A stretch of DNA of 64,000 bases from Pelagisphaera sp964404745 (lineage in GTDB: Bacteria; Verrucomicrobiota; Verrucomicrobiia; Opitutales; Opitutaceae), in assembly GCA_964404745.1 (NCBI GenBank), contig CAYOLG010000014.1:1-64000 (forward strand), written 5' to 3'. Shown here piece by piece: positions 1 to 6,320 of this stretch. Under the pieces are notes generated by a model. It was not told where the DNA came from and ran no database searches. It saw only the letters and a list, made by a program, of their open reading frames with translations. The translations under genes were made by a program, and so were the position numbers. The stretch's first letter is position 1. Every line of letters begins with the position of its first letter.

Positions 1-657
1 AACCCGGGCAATCCGAATCGAATTTCATCCCAGAATTTCAACTTTAGTTTTCCGCTGTTTCCGTCAAAAAATAGTAGTCCAACTTATTATAATGTGCCGC
101 AAGCGTTCGGGATAACTAGAGAAGGCGTTATACTAGATCCCTTCGCGAATGAGTATTACCAAAACAATCGCCAATCCGGCTGGCAACTAGCTGCTTTGGC
201 TAACGATTTGGGCTTTGATGACGCGTCTGCCCATGTTCAGCCCGATGGCACCTACCACTATCATGGCGTTCCCAAAGATCTTATCACAACTGACCGATCT
301 CCAGAGCTCATTGGTTTCGCGGGCGACGGCTTTCCGATTTACGGGCCATTTGGGTATTCAGACCCCTTGGACTCTGCGAGCGAAGTGGTGGAGCTGGCTT
401 CCTCTTGGCAAATGAGATCAGGGCCTCGATCGGGCGGCCCCGGAGGATTTTACGACGGCACCTACGTAGAGGACTACGAATTTATTCAAGGCTCGGGAGA
501 TCTGGATGAATGCAATGGGCGCTTCGGCGTCACCCATGAATATCCATCGGGCACTTACTATTATGTGATCACCAATGAATGGCCTTACATGGGACGCTGC
601 TTCTGGGGAGATATTGCTGAGTCATTTGAAATAAGCGGAGGACCTCCGCAAAGATGA
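1..657 (+). CDS. YHYH domain protein, 5' end cut off by the window
   Basis: The frame is open from the first base of the window to TGA at 655-657, so the true start lies upstream; GTG at 94 is only the first possible start codon seen here. The 218 visible residues carry PDGTYHYHGVP (241-273), the motif that names the YHYH family, followed by GFAGDGFPIYGPFGY and a C-terminal part rich in Tyr, Gly and Cys. Family members are mostly secreted or surface proteins of unknown biochemical role, common in Planctomycetes and Verrucomicrobiota. The conserved His, Asp and Tyr residues would suit metal or ligand binding, but that is inference. The signal peptide, if any, is outside the window. No plus-strand gene follows for about 790 bases. 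Confidence 0.85.
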   Translation, partial: NPGNPNRISSQNFNFSFPLFPSKNSSPTYYNVPQAFGITREGVILDPFANEYYQNNRQSGWQLAALANDLGFDDASAHVQPDGTYHYHGVPKDLITTDRSPELIGFAGDGFPIYGPFGYSDPLDSASEVVELASSWQMRSGPRSGGPGGFYDGTYVEDYEFIQGSGDLDECNGRFGVTHEYPSGTYYYVITNEWPYMGRCFWGDIAESFEISGGPPQR

Positions 658-866
658 TGGCAGACTTGGGTAAAAGCTGTTAAGCCGACATTTTTTTATG
701 GGGCAGGTGACGAATACCAACACAGAGGCTGCTACTCGAATAACTCCCGCCCCCATCTAATTTCCTGCCATTTTCCTGTCACAATCAGTGCAGGCTAATG
801 CAACCAAAAGGTAATTAATGCATCTGTTTACCTACGTAAAGTGTTGTTGAATAGGCAAATACCGAT

Positions 867-889
867 TTCGAATCCCGCTCTCTCCGCCA
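867..889 (+). other. 3' fragment of a tRNA gene (T-loop to CCA), probably tRNA-Ser
   Basis: The bases read as T-loop TTCGAAT (867-873), 3' half of the T-stem CCCGC (874-878), 3' half of a 7-bp acceptor stem TCTCTCC (879-885), discriminator G (886) and encoded CCA (887-889). This is exactly the layout of the end of a tRNA. The 5' T-stem partner GCGGG and a 5' acceptor GGAGAGA are absent upstream, so no complete tRNA is here. G73 with this acceptor fits tRNA-Ser. Such T-loop-to-CCA copies are the usual scar left by integrases that use tRNA genes as attachment sites; that origin is inferred. Confidence 0.6.
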
Positions 890-910
890 TTTTGCGTTCC
901 GCAAAATGGC
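886..910. repeat. Perfect 11-bp hairpin overlapping the tRNA fragment
   Basis: GCCATTTTGCG (886-896) and CGCAAAATGGC (900-910) are exact reverse complements around a three-base loop TTC. The left arm includes the terminal GCCA of the tRNA fragment. There is no T-run after the right arm, so it is not an obvious terminator. Confidence 0.7.
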
Positions 911-947
911 TAGACCGCGGGGTGAGGACCCGCAGGGTTCGACGGAA

Positions 948-970
948 GGATCCCGCTCAGCGGGAGACTA
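948..970. repeat. Short palindrome of the GATCC-CCCG-CTAG type, copy 1
   Basis: GGATCCCGCTC-AGCGGGAGACTAG forms a CCCGCT/AGCGGG stem flanked by GGATC and CTAG. Similar units lie at 53244-53266, 53417-53453 and 61761-61790, all in intergenic DNA. Confidence 0.4.
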
Positions 971-1268
971 GAGATGGGACAAGCAAAGCGTGGGTCCGTA
1001 AGACTTGAGCAACAGCTCAACCAATCCCAATCTCTCCGCCTCGCTTCGCCCGTTGGGCTACGCGCAGCTCGCAGCGCCCCATAGAGCTGACGATGAGCAT
1101 CCCAACAGATTGCTGTGCCGTGAAGTCGGCAAGGCGTGGCCTGCGTAGCTTGCAAAGCGAAGCATGAGCAATCGTTCTGGACCCAGAGTTTAAAGCGAGG
1201 GGCATTATGAATCCCGTGTTTTCGCTCTTATCGGGCGGTACTTCGGTCAAGCCCCAATGAGCGGACGA

Positions 1269-1318
1269 TCGGCTCGCGCCGCCGTAGCTCCAGCGTGAGG
1301 CGTGAGAGCGCCTGCTAC
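1269..1318 (-). repeat. GTAGCG-type dispersed repeat, copy 1 (inverted)
   Basis: Read on the minus strand it runs GTAGCAGGCGCTCTCACGCC.., then GAGCTACGGCGGCGCGAGCCGA. It matches the copies at 4429-4478, 9517-9568 and 19330-19378 in the same order: GTAGC, a CTCACGCC core, CTACGGCGGCGC, GAGCCGA. It lies between genes. Confidence 0.6.
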
Positions 1319-1354
1319 CCAATCCAGCGAACAAAACTAAACTCTCTCATTTTT

Positions 1355-1382
1355 TTGACCTTTCAAAAATTTCGTTTAGGAT
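1355..1382 (+). promoter_or_regulatory. Possible promoter of the lipoprotein gene
   Basis: TTGACC (1355-1360) and TAGGAT (1377-1382) are separated by 16 bases in an AT-rich stretch about 65 bases before the ATG at 1446. The match to the sigma-70 consensus is fair for -35 and weak for -10. Confidence 0.3.
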
Positions 1383-1445
1383 CTTTACCCAGACTCGTTA
1401 AGTCAGTAACTAAAACCCTGATAATTCATCTAATAATTGAGACAA

Positions 1446-2123
1446 ATGGATAAAAAACACCTTTTAACTCTAGGATTGGGTCTAGTCTTCGCTTTGGCTG
1501 GCTGCCAAAACAAGGATGCGGAGCTGGCCCGTATAGCGGAACTGGAAGAAGCGATTGAGGCCAAGGAGAAAGCTCTAGCCGAGCAAGAACGCCAAGCTCA
1601 AGAGGAAGCCAAAAAGGCTTCGCTCGCCCTGGAGGCCCAGCGTTTGGCCGAGGCGAAGGCAGCTAATGAAGCCGCCGAAAAGGAGGCGCGACTTCAAGAG
1701 CTAGCCCAAATCAAAGCTCGTGAAGACGCTGCTAAAAAGCAAGCGGAGACCGTGAGATCGGAGGCTGAGAAGGAAGCAGCTCGGCTCAAGGCAGAAAATG
1801 AAGCGATCACCCGAGAAGCGACCCGCATCAAAACAATCCGCGAACGAGAAGCAGCAGAAGCTGCCGAGAAACTTCGAGCCGCCCAACTGGCCGTCGAGGA
1901 AGCCAAAGCTCAAGGACGCGAGGACGTGGCCGCAGCCCGGGAGCGAGCTCGACTGGCCGCCATCGAGGAGATGGAAGCCCGAGCCGCTGCTCGCGGTAAA
2001 ATGGCCATGACCGAAGTGGTTTCCAAAGAACGGAGATCCAGCGGAGGGAGCGCCTACTCTCCCGTATTTTCCCCCAAGACCGACACGAATCGCCTTTCTC
2101 CGTCTTACTTGCTCAAAGATTGA
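1446..2123 (+). CDS. Alanine/glutamate-rich coiled-coil lipoprotein
   Basis: The ATG at 1446 gives a 225-residue protein that starts MDKKHLLTLGLGLVFALAGC, a lipoprotein signal with lipobox LAGC and the lipidated Cys at residue 20; the in-frame TTG at 1437 would only add three residues. Residues 25-185 are an almost unbroken charged helix of Ala, Glu, Lys, Arg and Gln, predicted to form a long coiled coil, and the last 30 residues are Ser/Pro-rich and probably unfolded. The composition resembles the helical part of TolA or other periplasm-spanning proteins. No enzymatic motif is visible, so the role is unknown, with structural work at the cell envelope the likeliest. It stands alone; a good terminator follows at 2271-2299. 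Confidence 0.8.
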   Translation: MDKKHLLTLGLGLVFALAGCQNKDAELARIAELEEAIEAKEKALAEQERQAQEEAKKASLALEAQRLAEAKAANEAAEKEARLQELAQIKAREDAAKKQAETVRSEAEKEAARLKAENEAITREATRIKTIREREAAEAAEKLRAAQLAVEEAKAQGREDVAAARERARLAAIEEMEARAAARGKMAMTEVVSKERRSSGGSAYSPVFSPKTDTNRLSPSYLLKD

Positions 2124-2262
2124 TCGGAAGCCAGTTAGTTGCACAAAGACGGCCACTGGCGATTTTTGGCGGGGCGGGTCGAGACGACAGGTCTCGCGGT
2201 AGCTGAGCGAAGGCGGGTCCTCCCTACCTTCGAGAATGGTCGGCGTCTGACTTTATAGATCT

Positions 2263-3054
2263 TTAAGTCGAACCGGCGTTTGAGGACGCCGGTTTTTTTG
2301 CGACCCAAAAGCGGCAGTCTTCGGAAAACTCAAGTACTTCTTGAGGCTCCCTTCCAATTTCGCTCCTCATCCGACAATCGGCGACCCGGAAGCCAACTGC
2401 CTGAAGTTCTTCCTCCACCCGAGAGCGAGTTGGCACGTGCATGAATGTAGTCCCATGCTCTGTCTCGAAAAGCCGATCCCCTTCGTCAATGAGCGAGGGA
2501 TTCCTCGCTAAATCGTGCTCGAAATTTTCTTTATCGCTAAAAACCATCCGATAAAGAGAGTCCTCTCGATCCAAAGTCGTAAAAATAAAGACTCCTCCGC
2601 AAGCCAACACCCTGAAAATCTCATTCAATGCCCGTCGGCGCGCTTCCAAGCCGGGAATCTGCATCAAGCCATTGAATCCAAAAACGACCACGTCAAAGGC
2701 TTCTTCTTGAAAACTCAATTGGGTCGCATCCTCAACGCGAAAGGGTATATCCGCCCCGAGAAACGCCGCGATCGACCGCGATTCCGACACCATTTCCGGG
2801 GAGATATCTGCCCCGGTAACGTTTTCAAAACCCATTTTCCACAGGCCGATGGCAATTCGGCCCGCCCCACAGCCAAGGTCCAAGACCCGATCGCTACTCT
2901 CGATCCTCTCCTCGAATACGGTTCTCTCCGAATTCCACAATCCCACATTCGCCACTGCCCGAACGTAATGCTCGACCGTCCTTCTGTCGTTGAAATATCC
3001 GCGAACAGCCTCTATATCCACAGGCTCGCGGCGAATAGCCGATCTACGGTTCAT
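2263..3054 (-). CDS. Class I SAM-dependent methyltransferase
   Basis: This is a Rossmann-fold methyltransferase of the Methyltransf_11/25 type. Motif I is VLDLGCGAGRIAIGLW around residue 57, followed by the acidic ribose-binding segment VTGADISPEMV and a motif VVVFGFNGLMQIPG. The C-terminal half (EIFRVLACGGVFIFTTLD) matches the usual post-motif strand. I start it at ATG 3054 (MNRRSAIRREP); a longer form from 3129 would overlap the start of divergent rplU. The substrate cannot be read from the sequence: the family modifies small molecules, quinones, lipids and proteins. It faces rplU head to head, so the two may share a promoter region of only about 60 bases. Confidence 0.8.
   Translation of the reverse strand: MNRRSAIRREPVDIEAVRGYFNDRRTVEHYVRAVANVGLWNSERTVFEERIESSDRVLDLGCGAGRIAIGLWKMGFENVTGADISPEMVSESRSIAAFLGADIPFRVEDATQLSFQEEAFDVVVFGFNGLMQIPGLEARRRALNEIFRVLACGGVFIFTTLDREDSLYRMVFSDKENFEHDLARNPSLIDEGDRLFETEHGTTFMHVPTRSRVEEELQAVGFRVADCRMRSEIGREPQEVLEFSEDCRFWVAKKPASSNAGST
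2271..2299 (+). terminator. Rho-independent terminator after the lipoprotein gene
   Basis: AACCGGCGT (2271-2279) pairs with ACGCCGGTT (2286-2294) around a six-base loop and runs into a string of T on the plus strand. It overlaps the last codons of the convergent methyltransferase gene. There is no matching T-run on the minus strand. Confidence 0.75.
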
Positions 3055-3116
3055 TTTTTTCACAAAAAGATTGATTCGCTCAGAAGATCCAATCTTATTA
3101 CGCGGTTTTATTTCCG

Positions 3117-3431
3117 ATGAAAGCGACAATCCAAACCCAGGGCAAGCAGTACACGGTAACCGAGGGCGATGTTCTCATCCTCAATCGTTATCCTGAGACC
3201 GACGCCGGCTCGAAAATCGAAATCAACGAAGTGCTCACCCTCGGGGAAGGTAAGGAATTCAAAATGGGTTCGCCCTTTGTCGACGGCGCCAAAGTGTCCG
3301 CCACCATACTTGAGAACAAGCGTGGGAGAAAAGTGGTCATCTTCAAAAAGAAGAAGCGCAAGGGCTATCACCGACGCCGAGGACATCGCCAAGAGCTTTC
3401 CGTTATCAAGATCGACTCCATCGACTCATAA
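3117..3431 (+). CDS. rplU: 50S ribosomal protein L21
   Basis: The 104-residue protein has the full L21 pattern: the start MKATIQTQGKQYTVTEGD, the middle GSPFVDGAKVSATILENKRG, and the strongly basic KKKKRKGYHRRRGHRQ that contacts 23S rRNA, ending in LSVIKIDSI. Length and motifs are normal for the family. L21 binds 23S rRNA in the large subunit near L20. It is followed after 25 bases by rpmA, the near-universal rplU-rpmA operon. GTPase gene obg, often third in this operon, is absent. Confidence 0.97.
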   Translation: MKATIQTQGKQYTVTEGDVLILNRYPETDAGSKIEINEVLTLGEGKEFKMGSPFVDGAKVSATILENKRGRKVVIFKKKKRKGYHRRRGHRQELSVIKIDSIDS

Positions 3432-3456
3432 TCATTTATTTTAGAGGATACCTGAT

Positions 3457-3699
3457 ATGGCCCATAAGAAAGGACAAGGAACCAGTAAGAACGGACGCGA
3501 CAGCTCAGCCCAGCGTCTCGGCGTCAAGAAGTTCGGCGGACAGCGCGTGATCGCCGGCAACATTATCATTCGCCAAAGAGGTACCCGTTTTCACCCGGGA
3601 ACCAACGTGGGCATGGGGCGAGACCATACCTTGTTCGCTCTGACGGATGGCGTGGTAAAATTCGATAAGGAGCGCCGCAAGGTGGCCGTCGAAGCCTAG
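3457..3699 (+). CDS. rpmA: 50S ribosomal protein L27
   Basis: The 80-residue protein begins MAHKKGQGTSKNGRDS and continues with QRLGVKKFGGQRV and GTNVGMGRDHTLFAL, all diagnostic of L27. The N-terminal tail reaches the peptidyl-transferase centre in the ribosome. The protein starts directly at Met-Ala-His-Lys-Lys, so the cleavable N-terminal extension known from Firmicutes is missing. The start is preceded by an AGAGGA ribosome binding site (about 3444-3449), and a strong terminator follows the stop. Confidence 0.97.
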   Translation: MAHKKGQGTSKNGRDSSAQRLGVKKFGGQRVIAGNIIIRQRGTRFHPGTNVGMGRDHTLFALTDGVVKFDKERRKVAVEA

Positions 3700-3723
3700 C
3701 CCATCCGAAACTTGATTTTTTAG

Positions 3724-3755
3724 GCCCCGCCTCCCCTTTGGAGGTGGGGCTTTTT
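3724..3755 (+). terminator. Terminator of the rplU-rpmA operon
   Basis: GCCCCGCCTCC (3724-3734) and GGAGGTGGGGC (3740-3750) form an 11-bp stem (with one G-T type pair) around CCTTT, followed by TTTTT. It sits 24 bases after the rpmA stop. Confidence 0.9.
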
Positions 3756-3851
3756 GCGTCTGCTCGGCCGAAGTCCCCTTTTCTCGCAGCAACTGCGGCT
3801 AAACCCAAAGGACTTCCTTGGCGATATGCGGAAAAGCGCAGCGACGACGAG

Positions 3852-4220
3852 GTGGAAGACAAACGGCTGCAGGAACTTCTGAAACAAAAAGCCCTTATCG
3901 AAGGGCATCTGCAATGGATCGAATCGGAAATCGCTGCACTGCAACCATCCGCATCGTCCTTTAAATCCACCCATGTGGCCAGCAATTGGCTAGAGAGCCT
4001 CGAAACCCAAACGCCTGCTGTTCGCGTGGCGCCGACAAACCCTTCTCCCAAGCCTAGCGACGAACCCGATCCCAAGGCAGCCATTCCCGATATCTATGAC
4101 GAACTCGGACCTGACACCCGTGATTCCGTCAATGATGCCCGACGCGGTTGTATTATGATCTTCGCCGGAGCTTTCTTAGCCCTCGGGCTCCTCTCGCTCT
4201 GGGTCTGGTACAAGTACTAG
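3852..4220 (+). CDS. Small protein with coiled coil and C-terminal membrane helix
   Basis: I do not recognise a family. The frame is open from 3738, but its only early start (TTG 3738) lies inside the rpmA terminator, so I prefer GTG 3852, giving 122 residues; neither has a clear ribosome binding site. After the start comes a charged helix (KRLQELLKQKALIEGHLQWI) likely to form a coiled coil, then a Pro/Ser-rich linker, and then a single transmembrane helix near the C-terminus (IFAGAFLALGLLSLWVWYKY). This is the layout of a tail-anchored inner-membrane protein. It occupies the position after rpmA where obg is often found, but has no GTPase motifs. Confidence 0.55.
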   Translation: MEDKRLQELLKQKALIEGHLQWIESEIAALQPSASSFKSTHVASNWLESLETQTPAVRVAPTNPSPKPSDEPDPKAAIPDIYDELGPDTRDSVNDARRGCIMIFAGAFLALGLLSLWVWYKY

Positions 4221-4266
4221 GGCCTACCTAGCGGGCAACTTAGCATACGTAGCCCGATTGCCTGGC

Positions 4267-4341
4267 GTAGGAAGCTCGCTTGCGAGCGATTGATTCACTC
4301 GAATGGGCCACCTTTGGTTCGCCCGCAAGCGAGCTTCCTAC
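4267..4341. repeat. 18-bp perfect inverted repeat, stem-loop
   Basis: GTAGGAAGCTCGCTTGCG (4267-4284) and CGCAAGCGAGCTTCCTAC (4324-4341) are exact reverse complements separated by 39 bases. A related degenerate unit, GTAGGGAGCTTGCCTGCGAG, occurs at about 34003-34022. The AAGCTCGCTTGCGAG half is itself partly palindromic. Confidence 0.7.
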
Positions 4342-4428
4342 AATGAAAACAATGCAGGCTGACGCCTATGAGCGCCAGCCAGGCAGGCGCCTGGTGAAGA
4401 GGCCCGGGGCAAGCTAAAAGGCATTTAG

Positions 4429-4478
4429 GTAGCGGGCGATCTCACACCTACGCCGAAGCTACGGCGGCGCAAGCCGAG
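4429..4478 (+). repeat. GTAGCG-type dispersed repeat, copy 2
   Basis: The unit starts GTAGCGGGCGATCTCACACC, continues TACGCCGAAGCTACGGCGGCGC and ends AAGCCGAG. It is the cleanest forward copy and defines the family with 1269-1318 (inverted), 9517-9568 and 19330-19378 (inverted). Confidence 0.65.
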
Positions 4479-4569
4479 CTTGCCCCTTTTAAATAAGCTT
4501 GGCTGAACGATCACATTGTTCAGTGGTCGCCCGGTGGCCTTAGTTAGCTACGAAGGTAATACAAATCCA

Positions 4570-5973
4570 CTACCGCAGGGCGTGAGCATTGGCCATAGCG
4601 ATGCCGCTGAGCATACTTCCCACGATGCCCAGAAAGCCCTGATCCGTTCCGCAGATAAAGAGATTGGATACCGGGGTCACTCCAGTCCGATACTTTTTGG
4701 CTGAACCATAAATAGCTCCTCGCATCCGCCACGCGTAACGCTCAACAGTTGTCGGCGTAAACATATCAAAGGCTATGCATTCCTTCGCATAGTCTATCCT
4801 TGCTTCGGGCATGAAGGTTTTCGCCGCCTCCCATATTTTCGGGCGCCATGATTCTTTTTCCGCTCGATATTTGTCTTCTGGATACGATCTCCATAGATCG
4901 TAATTGGCCAAGCAGGTAACGCGGGCGATCCCTTCCGAAAAAGCATTATCATCAGGATAATCGAAGCCCTCCGGTAGACAGATCACCCCGCTGTTCAAGT
5001 CAACCGCTTCATTCGGCGATCGGTATCGAAACCGTTCTCCGCCATTGAAAAAGATAATCGCCTCTTCTCCCCAGCCAAATGACTTCATAGGCTTTGCAAA
5101 GGTGGAAATCGTCTCGGTGAATGACAGCTTGCCCGGCTCCCCATCGCTATCCTCAAGCCATTTCTCGCTACAAAGGGCATTCGTCTCGGGCAAACCTGCG
5201 GAGGACAGGACTATGTTGGCCTGAACTTCCTCTCCACTGTCCAGGATCAATCGCTCCACCCGATCATCGATAACTTCCATCTTCGCGACACCTGTATTCA
5301 TTTTTCTCAGGCCACCCACTTCGCGATAGCGCTTGAGCAGCAATCTGATGATCCCGCGAATTCCGTCAAATGGCCTAGCGAAGCCTTCGAGAAAGATGGA
5401 CTTGAACATGACGACGAACTGCCCGAAATCCATATCGTTCTCCGTCGAGCTGCCATAGTACATGAGCGGGCAGAAAATCATGTCTTCTAAAAGCGGATCC
5501 GTAATCCGAGCTTGGACGCGAGCTCGAGCCGATTCATAAGGATAGTCTATTCGCGAGTCATCGAAACCCTCGACGTCCCGGACCAGCTTTCTAAACCCGT
5601 CGATCTGGTCGGGAAACTCGCGACCGACTTCCGATTCCAGCAAGCTAAATTCGTTGCTGAACTTGAGGTCCTTCTCCCCAAAAGCAATACGGGATCCTTT
5701 CTGCTCGCTCAGATTGAGGTCCTCTCGCCGGATCCTTAATTGACGGAGTATGCGATTCAAGGGAGCGGCCTTGACGCCCGGCTTGACGAAGTTGGTCATC
5801 GCATGCAGGCCGACATCGTACTTCCGGCCGTCGATCGCGTAAAAGCTATTCAATCCGCCCGGAGCGTAGTGACGCTCGAAAATGCAGACTTTCTTCCCGA
5901 AATGAGCCAAGCGGATCCCTGCGGCGATGCCCGACATTCCCGCTCCAATTATAGCCACATCGTATTTCTCCAT
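4570..5973 (-). CDS. FAD-dependent oxidoreductase, phytoene desaturase/retinol saturase-like
   Basis: From ATG 5973 the 467-residue protein begins MEKYDVAIIGAGMSGIAAG, the GxGxxG dinucleotide-binding fold for FAD, followed by ICIFE-type ribose-binding strand and PGGLNSFY, a signature of the CrtI/retinol saturase/amine oxidase group. A C-terminal FAD segment reads FICGTDQGFLGIVGSMLSG. The longer frame to 6018 would start inside a hairpin terminator and is unlikely. It lies 79 bases downstream of an acyl carrier protein and a ketosynthase on the same strand, so a role in desaturating or isomerising an acyl-ACP-derived product is a reasonable inference. No phytoene synthase is nearby, so carotenoid work is not supported by context. 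Confidence 0.8.
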   Translation of the reverse strand: MEKYDVAIIGAGMSGIAAGIRLAHFGKKVCIFERHYAPGGLNSFYAIDGRKYDVGLHAMTNFVKPGVKAAPLNRILRQLRIRREDLNLSEQKGSRIAFGEKDLKFSNEFSLLESEVGREFPDQIDGFRKLVRDVEGFDDSRIDYPYESARARVQARITDPLLEDMIFCPLMYYGSSTENDMDFGQFVVMFKSIFLEGFARPFDGIRGIIRLLLKRYREVGGLRKMNTGVAKMEVIDDRVERLILDSGEEVQANIVLSSAGLPETNALCSEKWLEDSDGEPGKLSFTETISTFAKPMKSFGWGEEAIIFFNGGERFRYRSPNEAVDLNSGVICLPEGFDYPDDNAFSEGIARVTCLANYDLWRSYPEDKYRAEKESWRPKIWEAAKTFMPEARIDYAKECIAFDMFTPTTVERYAWRMRGAIYGSAKKYRTGVTPVSNLFICGTDQGFLGIVGSMLSGIAMANAHALR

Positions 5974-5998
5974 CTTCGTATGCGATTTATAATTACAT

Positions 5999-6026
5999 AA
6001 AAATGGCCCGACATTCAAGTCGGGCC
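5999..6026 (-). terminator. Hairpin between acyl carrier protein and oxidoreductase genes
   Basis: GGCCCGAC (6005-6012) pairs with GTCGGGCC (6019-6026) around ATTCAA. On the minus strand it is followed by A and five T residues. It lies 26 bases after the acyl carrier protein stop and just before the oxidoreductase start, so it may reduce read-through into the oxidoreductase. Confidence 0.65.
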
Positions 6027-6052
6027 CGTAAATTCATTCGATAGCGTTTGCC

Positions 6053-6307
6053 TTAGACCAATGCGTTGAACTTCGGAGTCAGATACTCGGCACAGCTATC
6101 CAGCGAAACCAGTTCGCCATACTCGGATTCCGGCACTTCGATCCCGTGCTTCTTGCGGAGCTCCATAACGATATCGAGGAAGTCCATCGAATCGAGATCC
6201 AGTTGCTCCCGCAAGGCCACATCGGGCTTAACATCGCTCAGTTCCTCGTCGGGAGCGATTTCCGCAATGATGTCGAGAACCACTTGTTTGCATTCGTCTT
6301 TACTCAT
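6053..6307 (-). CDS. Acyl carrier protein
   Basis: From ATG 6307 the 84-residue acidic protein begins MSKDECKQVVLDII and carries LDLDSMDFLDIVMEL, where the Ser of the DSM motif is the 4'-phosphopantetheine attachment site. Size, acidity and the four-helix pattern fit an acyl carrier protein of type II fatty acid or polyketide systems. It follows the ketosynthase stop by 13 bases, so the two are almost certainly co-transcribed. It is unlikely to be the main AcpP, because fabD, fabG and fabF neighbours are missing; a dedicated carrier for the adjacent ketosynthase is more likely. A longer frame to 6376 would overlap the ketosynthase end. Confidence 0.9.
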   Translation of the reverse strand: MSKDECKQVVLDIIAEIAPDEELSDVKPDVALREQLDLDSMDFLDIVMELRKKHGIEVPESEYGELVSLDSCAEYLTPKFNALV

Positions 6308-6320
6308 AAAAATGTGTCCG

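Larger units (their letters stand above)
658..1445. other. Long non-coding spacer with tRNA fragment and palindromes
   Basis: I see no credible gene in this 788-base stretch. It holds the 3' end of a tRNA (867-889), an 11-bp perfect hairpin (886-910), a GGATCCCGCTC..GCGGGAGACTAG palindrome (948-970), a second short match to the tRNA acceptor end (TCTCTCCGCC at 1031-1040), and an inverted copy of the GTAGCG-type repeat (1269-1318). The open frames here have the Arg/Ser/Ala-rich composition of chance frames in palindromic DNA. The last 90 bases are AT-rich and probably hold the promoter of the lipoprotein gene. Confidence 0.6.
4221..4569. other. Non-coding spacer rich in palindromes
   Basis: This 349-base gap between convergent genes contains no credible gene. 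It holds an 18-bp inverted repeat (4267-4284 with 4324-4341) and a forward copy of the GTAGCG-type repeat (4429-4478), with a further GCCAGCCAGGCAGGCGCCTGG segment near 4376-4396. Confidence 0.6.

Noticed and set aside
910..1334. Two minus-strand open frames of 81 and 105 codons
   Set aside because: They lie across the tRNA fragment, palindromes and a dispersed repeat, overlap each other in different frames, and have no ribosome binding site or family pattern.
3738..3851. Extension of the small membrane protein to TTG 3738
   Set aside because: The start would sit inside the rpmA terminator hairpin, which makes translation from there unlikely.
4267..4341. The 18-bp inverted repeat as an insertion sequence end
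   Set aside because: There is no transposase gene, no target duplication visible and only 39 bases between arms.
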